This document shows, piece after piece, positions 1 through 15,132 of a DNA stretch of 64,000 nt. A model generated the notes under the pieces. The model had not been told where the DNA came from. It worked only from the letters and a program-made list of their open reading frames with translations, and made no database searches. This DNA is from Anthopleura xanthogrammica (taxonomy: Eukaryota; Cnidaria; Anthozoa; Actiniaria; Actiniidae). Position 1 is the stretch's first letter. Every line of letters starts with the position of its first letter. Location: the NCBI GenBank assembly GCA_964019055.1, contig OZ025208.1, positions 9,740,539-9,804,538 of the forward strand, given 5' to 3'. The position numbers were made by a program, and so were the translations under genes.

Positions 1-3000
1 TAATCAACTATCATCGTCCTTACAATACATACATATTAATTTAATTACATTTTTATTGACTTTGATTCGTTATTTTCAAAAGGCAATCAACTATCATCGT
101 CCTTACAATACATACATATTAATTTAATTACATTTTTATTGACTTTCATTCGTTATTTTCAAAAGGTAATCAACTATCATCGTCCTTACAATACATACAT
201 ATTAATTTAATTACATTTTTATTGACTTTCATTCGTTATTTTCAAAAGGTAATCAACTATCATCGTCCTTACAATACATACATATTAATTTAATTACATT
301 TTTATTGACTTTCATTCGTTATTTTCAAAAGGCAATCAACTATCATCGTCCTTACAATACATACATATTAATTTAATTACATTTTTATTGACTTTGATTC
401 GTTATTTTCAAAAGGTAATCAACTATCATCGTCCTTACAATACATACATATTAATTTAATTACATTTTTATTGACTTTGATTCGTTATTTTCAAAAGGTA
501 ATCAACTATCATCGTCCTTACAATACATACATATTAATTTAATTACATTTTTATTGACTTTGATTCGTTATTTTCAAAAGGCAATCAACTATCATCGTCC
601 TTACAATACATACATATTAATTTAATTACATTTTTATTGACTTTGATTCGTTATTTTCAAAAGGTAATCAACTATCATCGTCCTTACAATACATACATAT
701 TAATTTAATTACATTTTTATTGACTTTCATTCGTTATTTTCAAAAGGTAATCAACTATCATCGTCCTTACAATACATACATATTAATTTAATTACATTTT
801 TATTGACTTTCATTCGTTATTTTCAAAAGGTAATCAACTATCATCGTCCTTACAATACATACATATTAATTTAATTACATTTTTATTGACTTTCATTCGT
901 TATTTTCAAAAGGTAATCAACTATCATCGTCCTTACAATACATACATATTAATTTAATTACATTTTTATTGACTTTCATTCGTTATTTTCAAAAGGCAAT
1001 CAACTATCATCGTCCTTACAATACATACATATTAATTTAATTACATTTTTATTGACTTTCATTCGTTATTTTCAAAAGGTAATCAACTATCATCGTCCTT
1101 ACAATACATACATATTAATTTAATTACATTTTTATTGACTTTCATTCGTTATTTTCAAAAGGCAATCAACTATCATCGTCCTTACAATACATACATATTA
1201 ATTTAATTACATTTTTATTGACTTTCATTCGTTATTTTCAAAAGGTAATCAACTATCATCGTCCTTACAATACATACATATTAATTTAATTACATTTTTA
1301 TTGACTTTCATTCGTTATTTTCAAAAGGCAATCAACTATCATCGTCCTTACAATACATACATATTAATTTAATTACATTTTTATTGACTTTCATTCGTTA
1401 TTTTCAAAAGGCAATCAACTATCATCGTCCTTACAATACATACATATTAATTTAATTACATTTTAATTGACTTTCATTCGTTATTTTCAAAAGGCAATCA
1501 ACTATCATCGTCCTTACAATACATACATATTAATTTAATTACATTTTTATTGACTTTCATTCGTTATTTTCAAAAGGCAATCAACTATCATCGTCCTTAC
1601 AATACATACATATTAATTTAATTACATTTTTATTGACTTTCATTCGTTATTTTCAAAAGGCAATCAACTATCATCGTCCTTACAATACATACATATTAAT
1701 TTAATTACATTTTTATTGACTTTCATTCGTTATTTTCAAAAGGCAATCAACTATCATCGTCCTTACAATACATACATATTAATTTAATTACATTTTTATT
1801 GACTTTCATTCGTTATTTTCAAAAGGCAATCAACTATCATCGTCCTTACAATACATACATATTAATTTAATTACATTTTTATTGACTTTCATTCGTTATT
1901 TTCAAAAGGCAATCAACTATCATCGTCCTTACAATACATACATATTAATTTAATTACATTTTTATTGACTTTCATTCGTTATTTTCAAAAGGCAATCAAC
2001 TATCATTGTCCTTACAATACATACATATTAATTTAATTACATTTTTATTGACTTTCATTCGTTATTTTCAAAAGGCAATCAACTATCATCGTCCTTACAA
2101 TACATACATATTAATTTAATTACATTTTTATTGACTTTGATTCGTTATTTTCAAAAGGTAATCAACTATCATCGTCCTTACAATACATACATATTAATTT
2201 AATTACATTTTTATTGACTTTGATTCGTTATTTTCAAAAGGCAATCAACTATCATCGTCCTTACAATACATACATATTAATTTAATTACATTTTAATTGA
2301 CTTTCATTCGTTATTTTCAAAAGGCAATCAACTATCATCGTCCTTACAATACATACATATTAATTTAATTACATTTTTATTGACTTTGATTCGTTATTTT
2401 CAAAAGGTAATCAACTATCATCGTCCTTACAATACATACATATTAATTTAATTACATTTTTATTGACTTTGATTCGTTATTTTCAAAAGGTAATCAACTA
2501 TCATCGTCCTTACAATACATACATATTAATTTAATTACATTTTTATTGACTTTGATTCGTTATTTTCAAAAGGTAATCAACTATCATCGTCCTTACAATA
2601 CATACATATTAATTTAATTACATTTTAATTGACTTTCATTCGTTATTTTCAAAAGGCAATCAACTATCATCGTCCTTACAATACATACATATTAATTTAA
2701 TTACATTTTTATTGACTTTGATTCGTTATTTTCAAAAGGTAATCAACTATCATCGTCCTTACAATACATACATATTAATTTAATTACATTTTAATTGACT
2801 TTCATTCGTTATTTTCAAAAGGCAATCAACTATCATCGTCCTTACAATACATACATATTAATTTAATTACATTTTTATTGACTTTGATTCGTTATTTTCA
2901 AAAGGCAATCAACTATCATCGTCCTTACAATACATACATATTAATTTAATTACATTTTTATTGACTTTCATTCGTTATTTTCAAAAGGTAATCAACTATC

Positions 3001-6000
3001 ATCGTCCTTACAATACATACATATTAATTTAATTACATTTTTATTGACTTTGATTCGTTATTTTCAAAAGGTAATCAACTATCATCGTCCTTACAATACA
3101 TACATATTAATTTAATTACATTTTAATTGACTTTCATTCGTTATTTTCAAAAGGCAATCAACTATCATCGTCCTTACAATACATACATATTAATTTAATT
3201 ACATTTTTATTGACTTTCATTCGTTATTTTCAAAAGGTAATCAACTATCATCGTCCTTACAATACATACATATTAATTTAATTACATTTTAATTGACTTT
3301 CATTCGTTATTTTCAAAAGGCAATCAACTATCATCGTCCTTACAATACATACATATTAATTTAATTACATTTTTATTGACTTTGATTCGTTATTTTCAAA
3401 AGGTAATCAACTATCATCGTCCTTACAATACATACATATTAATTTAATTACATTTTAATTGACTTTCATTCGTTATTTTCAAAAGGCAATCAACTATCAT
3501 CGTCCTTACAATACATACATATTAATTTAATTACATTTTTATTGACTTTGATTCGTTATTTTCAAAAGGTAATCAACTATCATCGTCCTTACAATACATA
3601 CATATTAATTTAATTACATTTTTATTGACTTTCATTCGTTATTTTCAAAAGGTAATCAACTATCATCGTCCTTACAATACATACATATTAATTTAATTAC
3701 ATTTTAATTGACTTTCATTCGTTATTTTCAAAAGGCAATCAACTATCATCGTCCTTACAATACATACATATTAATTTAATTACATTTTTATTGACTTTGA
3801 TTCGTTATTTTCAAAAGGTAATCAACTATCATCGTCCTTACAATACATACATATTAATTTAATTACATTTTAATTGACTTTCATTCGTTATTTTCAAAAG
3901 GCAATCAACTATCATCGTCCTTACAATACATACATATTAATTTAATTACATTTTTATTGACTTTGATTCGTTATTTTCAAAAGGCAATCAACTATCATCG
4001 CCCTTACAATACATACATATTAATTTAATTACATTTTTATTGACTTTCATTCGTTATTTTCAAAAGGTAATCAACTATCATCGTCCTTACAATACATACA
4101 TATTAATTTAATTACATTTTTATTGACTTTGATTCGTTATTTTCAAAAGGTAATCAACTATCATCGTCCTTACAATACATACATATTAATTTAATTACAT
4201 TTTTATTGACTTTCATTCGTTATTTTCAAAAGGTAATCAACTATCATCGTCCTTACAATACATACATATTAATTTAATTACATTTTAATTGACTTTCATT
4301 CGTTATTTTCAAAAGGCAATCAACTATCATCGTCCTTACAATACATACATATTAATTTAATTACATTTTTATTGACTTTGATTCGTTATTTTCAAAAGGT
4401 AATCAACTATCATCGTCCTTACAATACATACATATTAATTTAATTACATTTTAATTGACTTTCATTCGTTATTTTCAAAAGGCAATCAACTATCATCGTC
4501 CTTACAATACATACATATTAATTTAATTACATTTTTATTGACTTTGATTCGTTATTTTCAAAAGGTAATCAACTATCATCGTCCTTACAATACATACATA
4601 TTAATTTAATTACATTTTAATTGACTTTCATTCGTTATTTTCAAAAGGCAATCAACTATCATCGTCCTTACAATACATACATATTAATTTAATTACATTT
4701 TTATTGACTTTCATTCGTTATTTTCAAAAGGCAATCAACTATCATCGTCCTTACAATACATACATATTAATTTAATTACATTTTTATTGACTTTGATTCG
4801 TTATTTTCAAAAGGTAATCAACTATCATCGTCCTTACAATACATACATATTAATTTAATTACATTTTTATTGACTTTGATTCGTTATTTTCAAAAGGCAA
4901 TCAACTATCATCGTCCTTACAATACATACATATTAATTTAATTACATTTTAATTGACTTTCATTCGTTATTTTCAAAAGGCAATCAACTATCATCGTCGT
5001 TAAAATACATACATATTAATTTAATTACATTTTTATTGACTTTGATTCGTTATTTTCAAAAGGTAATCAACTATCATCGTCCTTACAATACATACATATT
5101 AATTTAATTACATTTTTATTGACTTTGATTCGTTATTTTCAAAAGGTAATCAACTATCATCGTCCTTACAATACATACATATTAATTTAATTACATTTTT
5201 ATTGACTTTCATTCGTTATTTTCAAAAGGTAATCAACTATCATCGTCCTTACAATACATACATATTAATTTAATTACATTTTTATTGACTTTCATTCGTT
5301 ATTTTCAAAAGGTAATCAACTATCATCGTCCTTACAATACATACATATTAATTTAATTACATTTTTATTGACTTTCATTCGTTATTTTCAAAAGGTAATC
5401 AACTATCATCGTCCTTACAATACATACATATTAATTTAATTACATTTTTATTGACTTTCATTCGTTATTTTCAAAAGGTAATCAACTATCATCGTCCTTA
5501 CAATACATACATATTAATTTAATTACATTTTTATTGACTTTCATTCGTTATTTTCAAAAGGTAATCAACTATCATCGTCCTTACAATACATACATATTAA
5601 TTTAATTACATTTTTATTGACTTTGATTCGTTATTTTCAAAAGGTAATCAACTATCATCGTCCTTACAATACATACATATTAATTTAATTACATTTTTAT
5701 TGACTTTCATTCGTTATTTTCAAAAGGCAATCAACTATCATCGTCCTTACAATACATACATATTAATTTAATTACATTTTTATTGACTTTCATTCGTTAT
5801 TTTCAAAAGGCAATCAACTATCATCGTCGTTAGAATACATACATATTAATTTAATTACATTTTTATTGACTTTCATTCGTTATTTTCAAAAGGCAATCAA
5901 CTATCATCGTCCTTACAATACATACATATTAATTTAATTACATTTTTATTGACTTTCATTCGTTATTTTCAAAAGGTAATCAACTATCATCGTCCTTACA

Positions 6001-9000
6001 ATACATACATATTAATTTAATTACATTTTTATTGACTTTCATTCGTTATTTTCAAAAGGTAATCAACTATCATCGTCCTTACAATACATACATATTAATT
6101 TAATTACATTTTAATTGACTTTCATTCGTTATTTTCAAAAGGCAATCAACTATCATCGTCCTTACAATACATACATATTAATTTAATTACATTTTTATTG
6201 ACTTTGATTCGTTATTTTCAAAAGGTAATCAACTATCATCGTCCTTACAATACATACATATTAATTTAATTACATTTTAATTGACTTTCATTCGTTATTT
6301 TCAAAAGGCAATCAACTATCATCGTCCTTACAATACATACATATTAATTTAATTACATTTTTATTGACTTTGATTCGTTATTTTCAAAAGGTAATCAACT
6401 ATCATCGTCCTTACAATACATACATATTAATTTAATTACATTTTAATTGACTTTCATTCGTTATTTTCAAAAGGCAATCAACTATCATCGTCCTTACAAT
6501 ACATACATATTAATTTAATTACATTTTTATTGACTTTGATTCGTTATTTTCAAAAGGTAATCAACTATCATCGTCCTTACAATACATACATATTAATTTA
6601 ATTACATTTTTATTGACTTTCATTCGTTATTTTCAAAAGGTAATCAACTATCATCGTCCTTACAATACATACATATTAATTTAATTACATTTTAATTGAC
6701 TTTCATTCGTTATTTTCAAAAGGCAATCAACTATCATCGTCCTTACAATACATACATATTAATTTAATTACATTTTTATTGACTTTCATTCGTTATTTTC
6801 AAAAGGTAATCAACTATCATCGTCCTTACAATACATACATATTAATTTAATTACATTTTAATTGACTTTCATTCGTTATTTTCAAAAGGCAATCAACTAT
6901 CATCGTCCTTACAATACATACATATTAATTTAATTACATTTTTATTGACTTTGATTCGTTATTTTCAAAAGGCAATCAACTATCATCGTCCTTACAATAC
7001 ATACATATTAATTTAATTACATTTTTATTGACTTTCATTCGTTATTTTCAAAAGGTAATCAACTATCATCGTCCTTACAATACATACATATTAATTTAAT
7101 TACATTTTTATTGACTTTCATTCGTTATTTTCAAAAGGTAATCAACTATCATCGTCCTTACAATACATACATATTAATTTAATTACATTTTTATTGACTT
7201 TCATTCGTTATTTTCAAAAGGCAATCAACTATCATCGTCCTTACAATACATACATATTAATTTAATTACATTTTAATTGACTTTCATTCGTTATTTTCAA
7301 AAGGCAATCAACTATCATCGTCCTTACAATACATACATATTAATTTAATTACATTTTTATTGACTTTGATTCGTTATTTTCAAAAGGTAATCAACTATCA
7401 TCGTCCTTACAATACATACATATTAATTTAATTACATTTTAATTGACTTTCATTCGTTATTTTCAAAAGGCAATCAACTATCATCGTCCTTACAATACAT
7501 ACATATTAATTTAATTACATTTTTATTGACTTTGATTCGTTATTTTCAAAAGGTAATCAACTATCATCGTCCTTACAATACATACATATTAATTTAATTA
7601 CATTTTAATTGACTTTCATTCGTTATTTTCAAAAGGCAATCAACTATCATCGTCCTTACAATACATACATATTAATTTAATTACATTTTTATTGACTTTG
7701 ATTCGTTATTTTCAAAAGGCAATCAACTATCATCGTCCTTACAATACATACATATTAATTTAATTACATTTTTATTGACTTTGATTCGTTATTTTCAAAA
7801 GGTAATCAACTATCATCGTCCTTACAATACATACATATTAATTTAATTACATTTTTATTGACTTTGATTCGTTATTTTCAAAAGGCAATCAACTATCATC
7901 GTCCTTACAATACATACATATTAATTTAATTACATTTTAATTGACTTTCATTCGTTATTTTCAAAAGGCAATCAACTATCATCGTCGTTAAAATACATAC
8001 ATATTAATTTAATTACATTTTTATTGACTTTCATTCGTTATTTTCAAAAGGTAATCAACTATCATCGTCCTTACAATACATACATATTAATTTAATTACA
8101 TTTTTATTGACTTTGATTCGTTATTTTCAAAAGGTAATCAACTATCATCGTCCTTACAATACATACATATTAATTTAATTACATTTTTATTGACTTTCAT
8201 TCGTTATTTTCAAAAGGTAATCAACTATCATCGTCCTTACAATACATACATATTAATTTAATTACATTTTTATTGACTTTCATTCGTTATTTTCAAAAGG
8301 TAATCAACTATCATCGTCCTTACAATACATACATATTAATTTAATTACATTTTAATTGACTTTCATTCGTTATTTTCAAAAGGCAATCAACTATCATCGT
8401 CCTTACAATACATACATATTAATTTAATTACATTTTTATTGACTTTGATTCGTTATTTTCAAAAGGTAATCAACTATCATCGTCCTTACAATACATACAT
8501 ATTAATTTAATTACATTTTAATTGACTTTCATTCGTTATTTTCAAAAGGCAATCAACTATCATCGTCCTTACAATACATACATATTAATTTAATTACATT
8601 TTTATTGACTTTGATTCGTTATTTTCAAAAGGCAATCAACTATCATCGTCCTTACAATACATACATATTAATTTAATTACATTTTTATTGACTTTGATTC
8701 GTTATTTTCAAAAGGTAATCAACTATCATCGTCCTTACAATACATACATATTAATTTAATTACATTTTTATTGACTTTGATTCGTTATTTTCAAAAGGCA
8801 ATCAACTATCATCGTCCTTACAATACATACATATTAATTTAATTACATTTTAATTGACTTTCATTCGTTATTTTCAAAAGGCAATCAACTATCATCGTCG
8901 TTAAAATACATACATATTAATTTAATTACATTTTTATTGACTTTCATTCGTTATTTTCAAAAGGTAATCAACTATCATCGTCCTTACAATACATACATAT

Positions 9001-11998
9001 TAATTTAATTACATTTTTATTGACTTTGATTCGTTATTTTCAAAAGGTAATCAACTATCATCGTCCTTACAATACATACATATTAATTTAATTACATTTT
9101 TATTGACTTTCATTCGTTATTTTCAAAAGGTAATCAACTATCATCGTCCTTACAATACATACATATTAATTTAATTACATTTTTATTGACTTTGATTCGT
9201 TATTTTCAAAAGGTAATCAACTATCATCGTCCTTACAATACATACATATTAATTTAATTACATTTTAATTGACTTTCATTCGTTATTTTCAAAAGGCAAT
9301 CAACTATCATCGTCCTTACAATACATACATATTAATTTAATTACATTTTTATTGACTTTGATTCGTTATTTTCAAAAGGCAATCAACTATCATCGTCCTT
9401 ACAATACATACATATTAATTTAATTACATTTTTATTGACTTTGATTCGTTATTTTCAAAAGGTAATCAACTATCATCGTCCTTACAATACATACATATTA
9501 ATTTAATTACATTTTTATTGACTTTGATTCGTTATTTTCAAAAGGCAATCAACTATCATCGTCCTTACAATACATACATATTAATTTAATTACATTTTTA
9601 TTGACTTTCATTCGTTATTTTCAAAAGGCAATCAACTATCATCGTCGTTAAAATACATACATATTAATTTAATTACATTTTTATTGACTTTCATTCGTTA
9701 TTTTCAAAAGGTAATCAACTATCATCGTCCTTACAATACATACATATTAATTTAATTACATTTTTATTGACTTTCATTCGTTATTTTCAAAAGGTAATCA
9801 ACTATCATCGTCCTTACAATACATACATATTAATTTAATTACATTTTTATTGACTTTCATTCGTTATTTTCAAAAGGTAATCAACTATCATCGTCCTTAC
9901 AATACATACATATTAATTTAATTACATTTTTATTGACTTTCATTCGTTATTTTCAAAAGGTAATCAACTATCATCGTCCTTACAATACATACATATTAAT
10001 TTAATTACATTTTTATTGACTTTCATTCGTTATTTTCAAAAGGTAATCAACTATCATCGTCCTTACAATACATACATATTAATTTAATTACATTTTTATT
10101 GACTTTCATTCGTTATTTTCAAAAGGTAATCAACTATCATCGTCCTTACAATACATACATATTAATTTAATTACATTTTTATTGACTTTCATTCGTTATT
10201 TTCAAAAGGTAATCAACTATCATCGTCCTTACAATACATACATATTAATTTAATTACATTTTTATTGACTTTGATTCGTTATTTTCAAAAGGTAATCAAC
10301 TATCATCGTCCTTACAATACATACATATTAATTTAATTACATTTTTATTGACTTTCATTCGTTATTTTCAAAAGGCAATCAACTATCATCGTCCTTACAA
10401 TACATACATATTAATTTAATTACATTTTTATTGACTTTCATTCGTTATTTTCAAAAGGCAATCAACTATCATCGTCCTTACAATACATACATATTAATTT
10501 AATTACATTTTTATTGACTTTCATTCGTTATTTTCAAAAGGCAATCAACTATCATCGTCGTTAGAATACATACATATTAATTTAATTACATTTTTATTGA
10601 CTTTGATTCGTTATTTTCAAAAGGCAATCAACTATCATCGTCCTTACAATACATACATATTAATTTAATTACATTTTTATTGACTTTCATTCGTTATTTT
10701 CAAAAGGTAATCAACTATCATCGTCCTTACAATACATACATATTAATTTAATTACATTTTTATTGACTTTCATTCGTTATTTTCAAAAGGCAATCAACTA
10801 TCATCGTCCTTACAATACATACATATTAATTTAATTACATTTTTATTGACTTTGATTCGTTATTTTCAAAAGGTAATCAACTATCATCGTCCTTACAATA
10901 CATACATATTAATTTAATTACATTTTAATTGACTTTGATTCGTTATTTTCAAAAGGCAATCAACTATCATCGTCCTTAGAATACATACATATTAATTTAA
11001 TTACATTTTAATTGACTTTGATTCGTTATTTTCAAAAGGCAATCAACTATCATCGTCCTTACAATACATACATATTAATTTAATTACATTTTTATTGACT
11101 TTGATTCGTTATTTTCAAAAGGTAATCAACTATCATCGTCCTTACAATACATACATATTAATTTAATTACATTTTTATTGACTTTGATTCGTTATTTTCA
11201 AAAGGTAATCAACTATCATCGTCCTTACAATACATACATATTAATTTAATTACATTTTTATTGACTTTGATTCGTTATTTTCAAAAGGTAATCAACTATC
11301 ATCGTCCTTACAATACATACATATTAATTTAATTACATTTTTATTGACTTTCATTCGTTATTTTCAAAAGGTAATCAACTATCATCGTCCTTACAATACA
11401 TACATATTAATTTAATTACATTTTTATTGACTTTGATTCGTTATTTTCAAAAGGTAATCAACTATCATCGTCCTTACAATACATACATATTAATTTAATT
11501 ACATTTTTATTGACTTTCATTCGTTATTTTCAAAAGGTAATCAACTATCATCGTCCTTACAATACATACATATTAATTTAATTACATTTTAATTGACTTT
11601 CATTCGTTATTTTCAAAAGGTAATCAACTATCATCGTCCTTACAATACATACATATTAATTTAATTACATTTTTATTGACTTTGATTCGTTATTTTCAAA
11701 AGGTAATCAACTATCATCGTCCTTACAATACATACATATTAATTTAATTACATTTTAATTGACTTTCATTCGTTATTTTCAAAAGGCAATCAACTATCAT
11801 CGTCCTTACAATACATACATATTAATTTAATTACATTTTTATTGACTTTGATTCGTTATTTTCAAAAGGTAATCAACTATCATCGTCCTTACAATACATA
11901 CATATTAATTTAATTACATTTTTATTGACTTTCATTCGTTATTTTCAAAAGGCAATCAACTATCATCGTCGTTAAAATACATACATATTAATTTAACA
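1..11998. repeat. 83-bp satellite array, about 144 copies
   Basis: The window opens inside a head-to-tail satellite with an 83-bp, AT-rich monomer. Monomer starts at 2, 85, 168, 4982 and 11954 all differ by exact multiples of 83, so over about 12 kb I find no net insertion or deletion. Copies differ only by point variants: a C/T before the unit start, T/A in the run before TTGACTTT, G/C in the following GATTCG/CATTCG, and rare CGTCGTTAAAAT or CGTCGTTAGAAT variants. The last copy (from 11954) decays at about 11998 into diverged sequence. No ORF crosses it. The left end lies outside the window, so total size is unknown. Confidence 0.98.
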
Positions 11999-11999
11999 T

Positions 12000-12110
12000 T
12001 TTATTGGCTGTCGTTCGATATATATTGCAACTGACGTCACCCAGAACGCGATTTGAGAGACGTAAGTCAATCGATTAGCCAAGTATAAAAAGTCCTTTAA
12101 AAAGTTTTAA
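12000..12110 (+). promoter_or_regulatory. Core promoter of the plus-strand WAP gene
   Basis: The interval between the satellite edge and the first exon holds an inverted CCAAT box (ATTGG at 12003-12007), a perfect CRE palindrome TGACGTCA at 12032-12039, and a TATAAA at 12084-12089. The TATA box is about 130 bp upstream of the ATG at 12217, so a 5' UTR of about 100 nt is expected. Spacing and order fit a TATA-type promoter possibly responsive to CREB/AP-1-like factors (inference). Confidence 0.6.
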
Positions 12111-12216
12111 ATAACGAAAGAGGGTGTTGCATCTTGATTTAGCAAGTCTTTTGAGCCAAAGTAGTTCGACGTTTTCTGCGACTGACTCCGTTGTTTTTCA
12201 CTACAAGATAAAGAAG

Positions 12217-15132
12217 ATGAAGAATTCTGCTTTTCTTGTTATTGGCATTCTTGTTGTGATGGTAAGAAAAAATTATGATCAATAGTTTGAATAAGATTAT
12301 ACAATCTAATGAGATAGTTAAGTTAGTGACAATGGTACTGCATCATTGAATAGTGTATTCAGTACTATGTTAAAGCAAAGGGAAGCAATCTGTATTTATA
12401 GAGTGTGGGAACAGTCCGAGTCGTCGAGTTGGTTTTGACTATCAGTTCTCTACAATTTTCCGCAACAAATCGAGCCATATAATTCAGTATTTAGTACTCC
12501 AAAAACGGACTTTGTCTAACTAGCTACAACAGCTAGCTTCTGCTTTAACTACAACATAAGCAAGACGTTGGTGATTTACAGAAATATTGAAGTGACTCAT
12601 CAGGCGCATAAATTATGATTGAATGAGAACACCTAACACGTTTCAAAAACGGGGTGATTTTATGAATTAGGCAAACAACTAAAACTCTTTAAAATCTTTT
12701 CAAATGGTGTGCTCTTACACTAAGGACACACTTACAATTATCCGTTCTCAAGGATTGAAATATTCGTAAAAAAACAAATGTCAAGTCTGAGACAACAACT
12801 TTGAAATAATGAATTCTGACTTCGGCAGCAAGATATTTATAAAAATAGAATTTATTTAAAGGAATGAATGAATTTCGTGCTTCAAAATAGTCACTGATGC
12901 AGAATGTTCAAAATAACATATTGACTAATCATTATATTCAGTGACCTTTCTCATAATGGTCCCCATCTAATTAGCATAAACTGGAAAATGAATGTCTACA
13001 AAACATCAAACACCCCCACATGATAGTAAATACCACCAATAAGCAGAGTTATGTAGTATTAAAGTACTAACATTAATCATTAAGGAGTTATTCATATTCT
13101 AAAATGGTCTAAACAACAGAAACTTTTAATACACAACACGTAAGTTTAACAGACATGTTTCAGCAGCCCTGCTGCCATCATCAGTGTAAAAGCTGATTTA
13201 CACTGAAACATGTCTGTTAAACTTAAAACTGTCGTGTTGTGTGTCAAAATTAATATTTTAAACTTAGGAGAGAGAAAAACATGAAAACGAGGCCACAAAG
13301 GCCAGGAGTGCCTTTCCCATACAAATCTTTAAAAAAAAACGGCATAAAGTCTGCAGGCTTTGGTGATTTTTATCTCAAGTTTGGACAGATTGCTAATTCT
13401 AGCATTCACGTTTGCATGAGAGTAATGATTTTATTAAAGCATTTGTCTAAAATACAAAAGCAAGAATACGCCTTTATAAAAATTGTGTATAAATTAAATC
13501 GCTTTAAATAGAGTCCATTAGTCTCAGCCACTTAAAATCCATTAACTCACCAAGATTTCGACTCCTCGACCTTGTCAAGTAATCTTATTAATGAATATCA
13601 TTAAACATTATTAATGGTTCCATAAATGAGTTTATTTCATGAGCACGTCAACATCCAAACAACAGCTATGTTACAAAAAAAATGGCTTAAAAATCTGCAG
13701 AAACTATGACAACTGATTTGTAAACTTAGGGGGCCATTTTTGAAAACAAAAACAAAAATGCTATTTTTAACCAAAGCTTAATTCAAATCACCCAGTACTA
13801 CTACCTAGCTAAAGCGGGGATACTCGAGCAAAAGATCTAGTACTTGTTTATCAAAATTTGAAACTGAAAAAATATTAATTGTAATAGTTCGCCTTTGTTT
13901 CGGGCAAATTCAAAGCACTACCTGCGTTCTAAATATGGACGAACGTTATAAGTAGGTTTATGCTGTTTTTCACCGTTTTAGCTTTGCATGACAACTCAAG
14001 CACATCCAATCCAACCAGGTAAGACCGTATCCATTAGGTCACATTAGTGACATGTATATATACTTCATGTATCAAAATATGGTTGACAAATACTTTTAAT
14101 TCTGTCTTTATAAATGCACTGCTGTATCATACATGACGTTTTTACCGAGTGGAATATTATATATATATATATATATACCCCATTGGTTCCCAATACTTAT
14201 TATTACTTTCTGATGCTTTTAGACAGGTTTTTTGATACCTTTGTGAAGCGTGGTTCATGTCCAAAACCGGGTATTGGTGTCTGTGCTGAGCTTTGTTCAA
14301 TCAATGGTGGCTGTTCTAACGGACAATTGTGCTGTTTTAATGGCTGCGGGCACCAATGTATGAATCCTGGTGGGTAAATCATTGAACATTGATACGTCTC
14401 ACTCATTTATTGATAAAAGATAGATACATGAACTAAAAAAACAATAGCTAGATCAGAAAAGTAGACAGACTGACAGACAGACAGATAGACCGATAGACAG
14501 ACAGACAGACAGAATGTAACAGCTAGGGACTGGGATGAAACAAAGATGAATTAATTGCCGGACGCTGCTCGGAGGCGGATCGGACGAAGATCGTGCAGAA
14601 TGCGAATCGGACATGTTATGAACATGGTACGGACCCGTACAGACAAATAACGTATATACGTATGTACGTATTACGATCTCAGGAAAACGGGAAAACATCA
14701 TCATTTTTGGAACTTAGTTACGATGCGATGTATTTCAAATTTCCATTGACTATTTTTTTCGAATTCGTTCCTTTTTTAGTAAAAAAGAGTCGAGGTAAAT
14801 GTCCAAACATACAGTGTTTTGTGTCTGACTGCATTGTTGACAGTGACTGCAACAATGGCATGAAATGTTGTAGTGGCTGCTGTGCCAAGCCAAGTAAGTA
14901 TTAATGAATAGAAAGACAGACAGACAGACGTGCTCACTGACAAACAGTAGAGACTGAAGACAGACAGACAGACAGACCAAAAAAGAGAGAGAGAACAAAA
15001 AGTAACGTGTTACGCACATGGTAAATAAGTAAACATTACAGTCAGCAAGGTGGCCATCATCGTGATTATATAGACATTCTTAGCTATTATTACTAAGTTT
15101 TAATATATTTATCCATCTATTTTCCAGTTTGA
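12217..15132 (+). CDS. Secreted two-domain WAP (four-disulfide core) protein
   Basis: Five coding exons are joined by consensus GT-AG introns with matching phases: 12217-12261, 13982-14018, 14223-14369, 14780-14893 and 15128-15132 (stop TGA 15130-15132). The predicted product is about 115 residues. Exons 1-2 encode a hydrophobic signal peptide beginning MKNSAFLVIG, with likely cleavage after TQA. Exon 3 encodes a WAP-type domain with 8 cysteines including the CC pair and a GCG. Exon 4 encodes a second 8-cysteine WAP-like domain ending in CCSGCC. WAP domains are mostly protease inhibitors or antimicrobial peptides; the role here is unknown and a venom or mucus component is possible. Exon 4 and its flanks recur inverted at 22383-22770. 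The final exon contributes only the end of one codon and the stop. Confidence 0.8.
13104..13263. mobile_element. Foldback MITE in WAP intron 1 (CAGCAGCCCTGCTGCC family)
   Basis: Inverted arms at about 13131-13172 and 13199-13240 (ACAACACG, then TTTAACAGACATGTTTCAG and its complement) flank a short centre containing CAGCAGCCCTGCTGCCATCA. The same core and the ACTGTCGTGTTGT terminus recur at 34785-35150, so this is a dispersed inverted-repeat family. No coding capacity, hence a non-autonomous element. Confidence 0.7.
14460..14515. repeat. Short GACA/GATA tetranucleotide tract
   Basis: A degenerate (GACA)n tract with GATA interruptions lies in intron 3 of the plus-strand WAP gene. A similar short tract follows exon 4 at 14910-14978. 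The paralogous intron on the other strand has expanded to about 940 bp (21437-22377). Confidence 0.8.

Noticed and set aside
1..11998. CRISPR-like or regularly spaced repeats
   Set aside because: The whole 83-bp unit repeats with no unique spacers, and the context is eukaryotic; it is a satellite.
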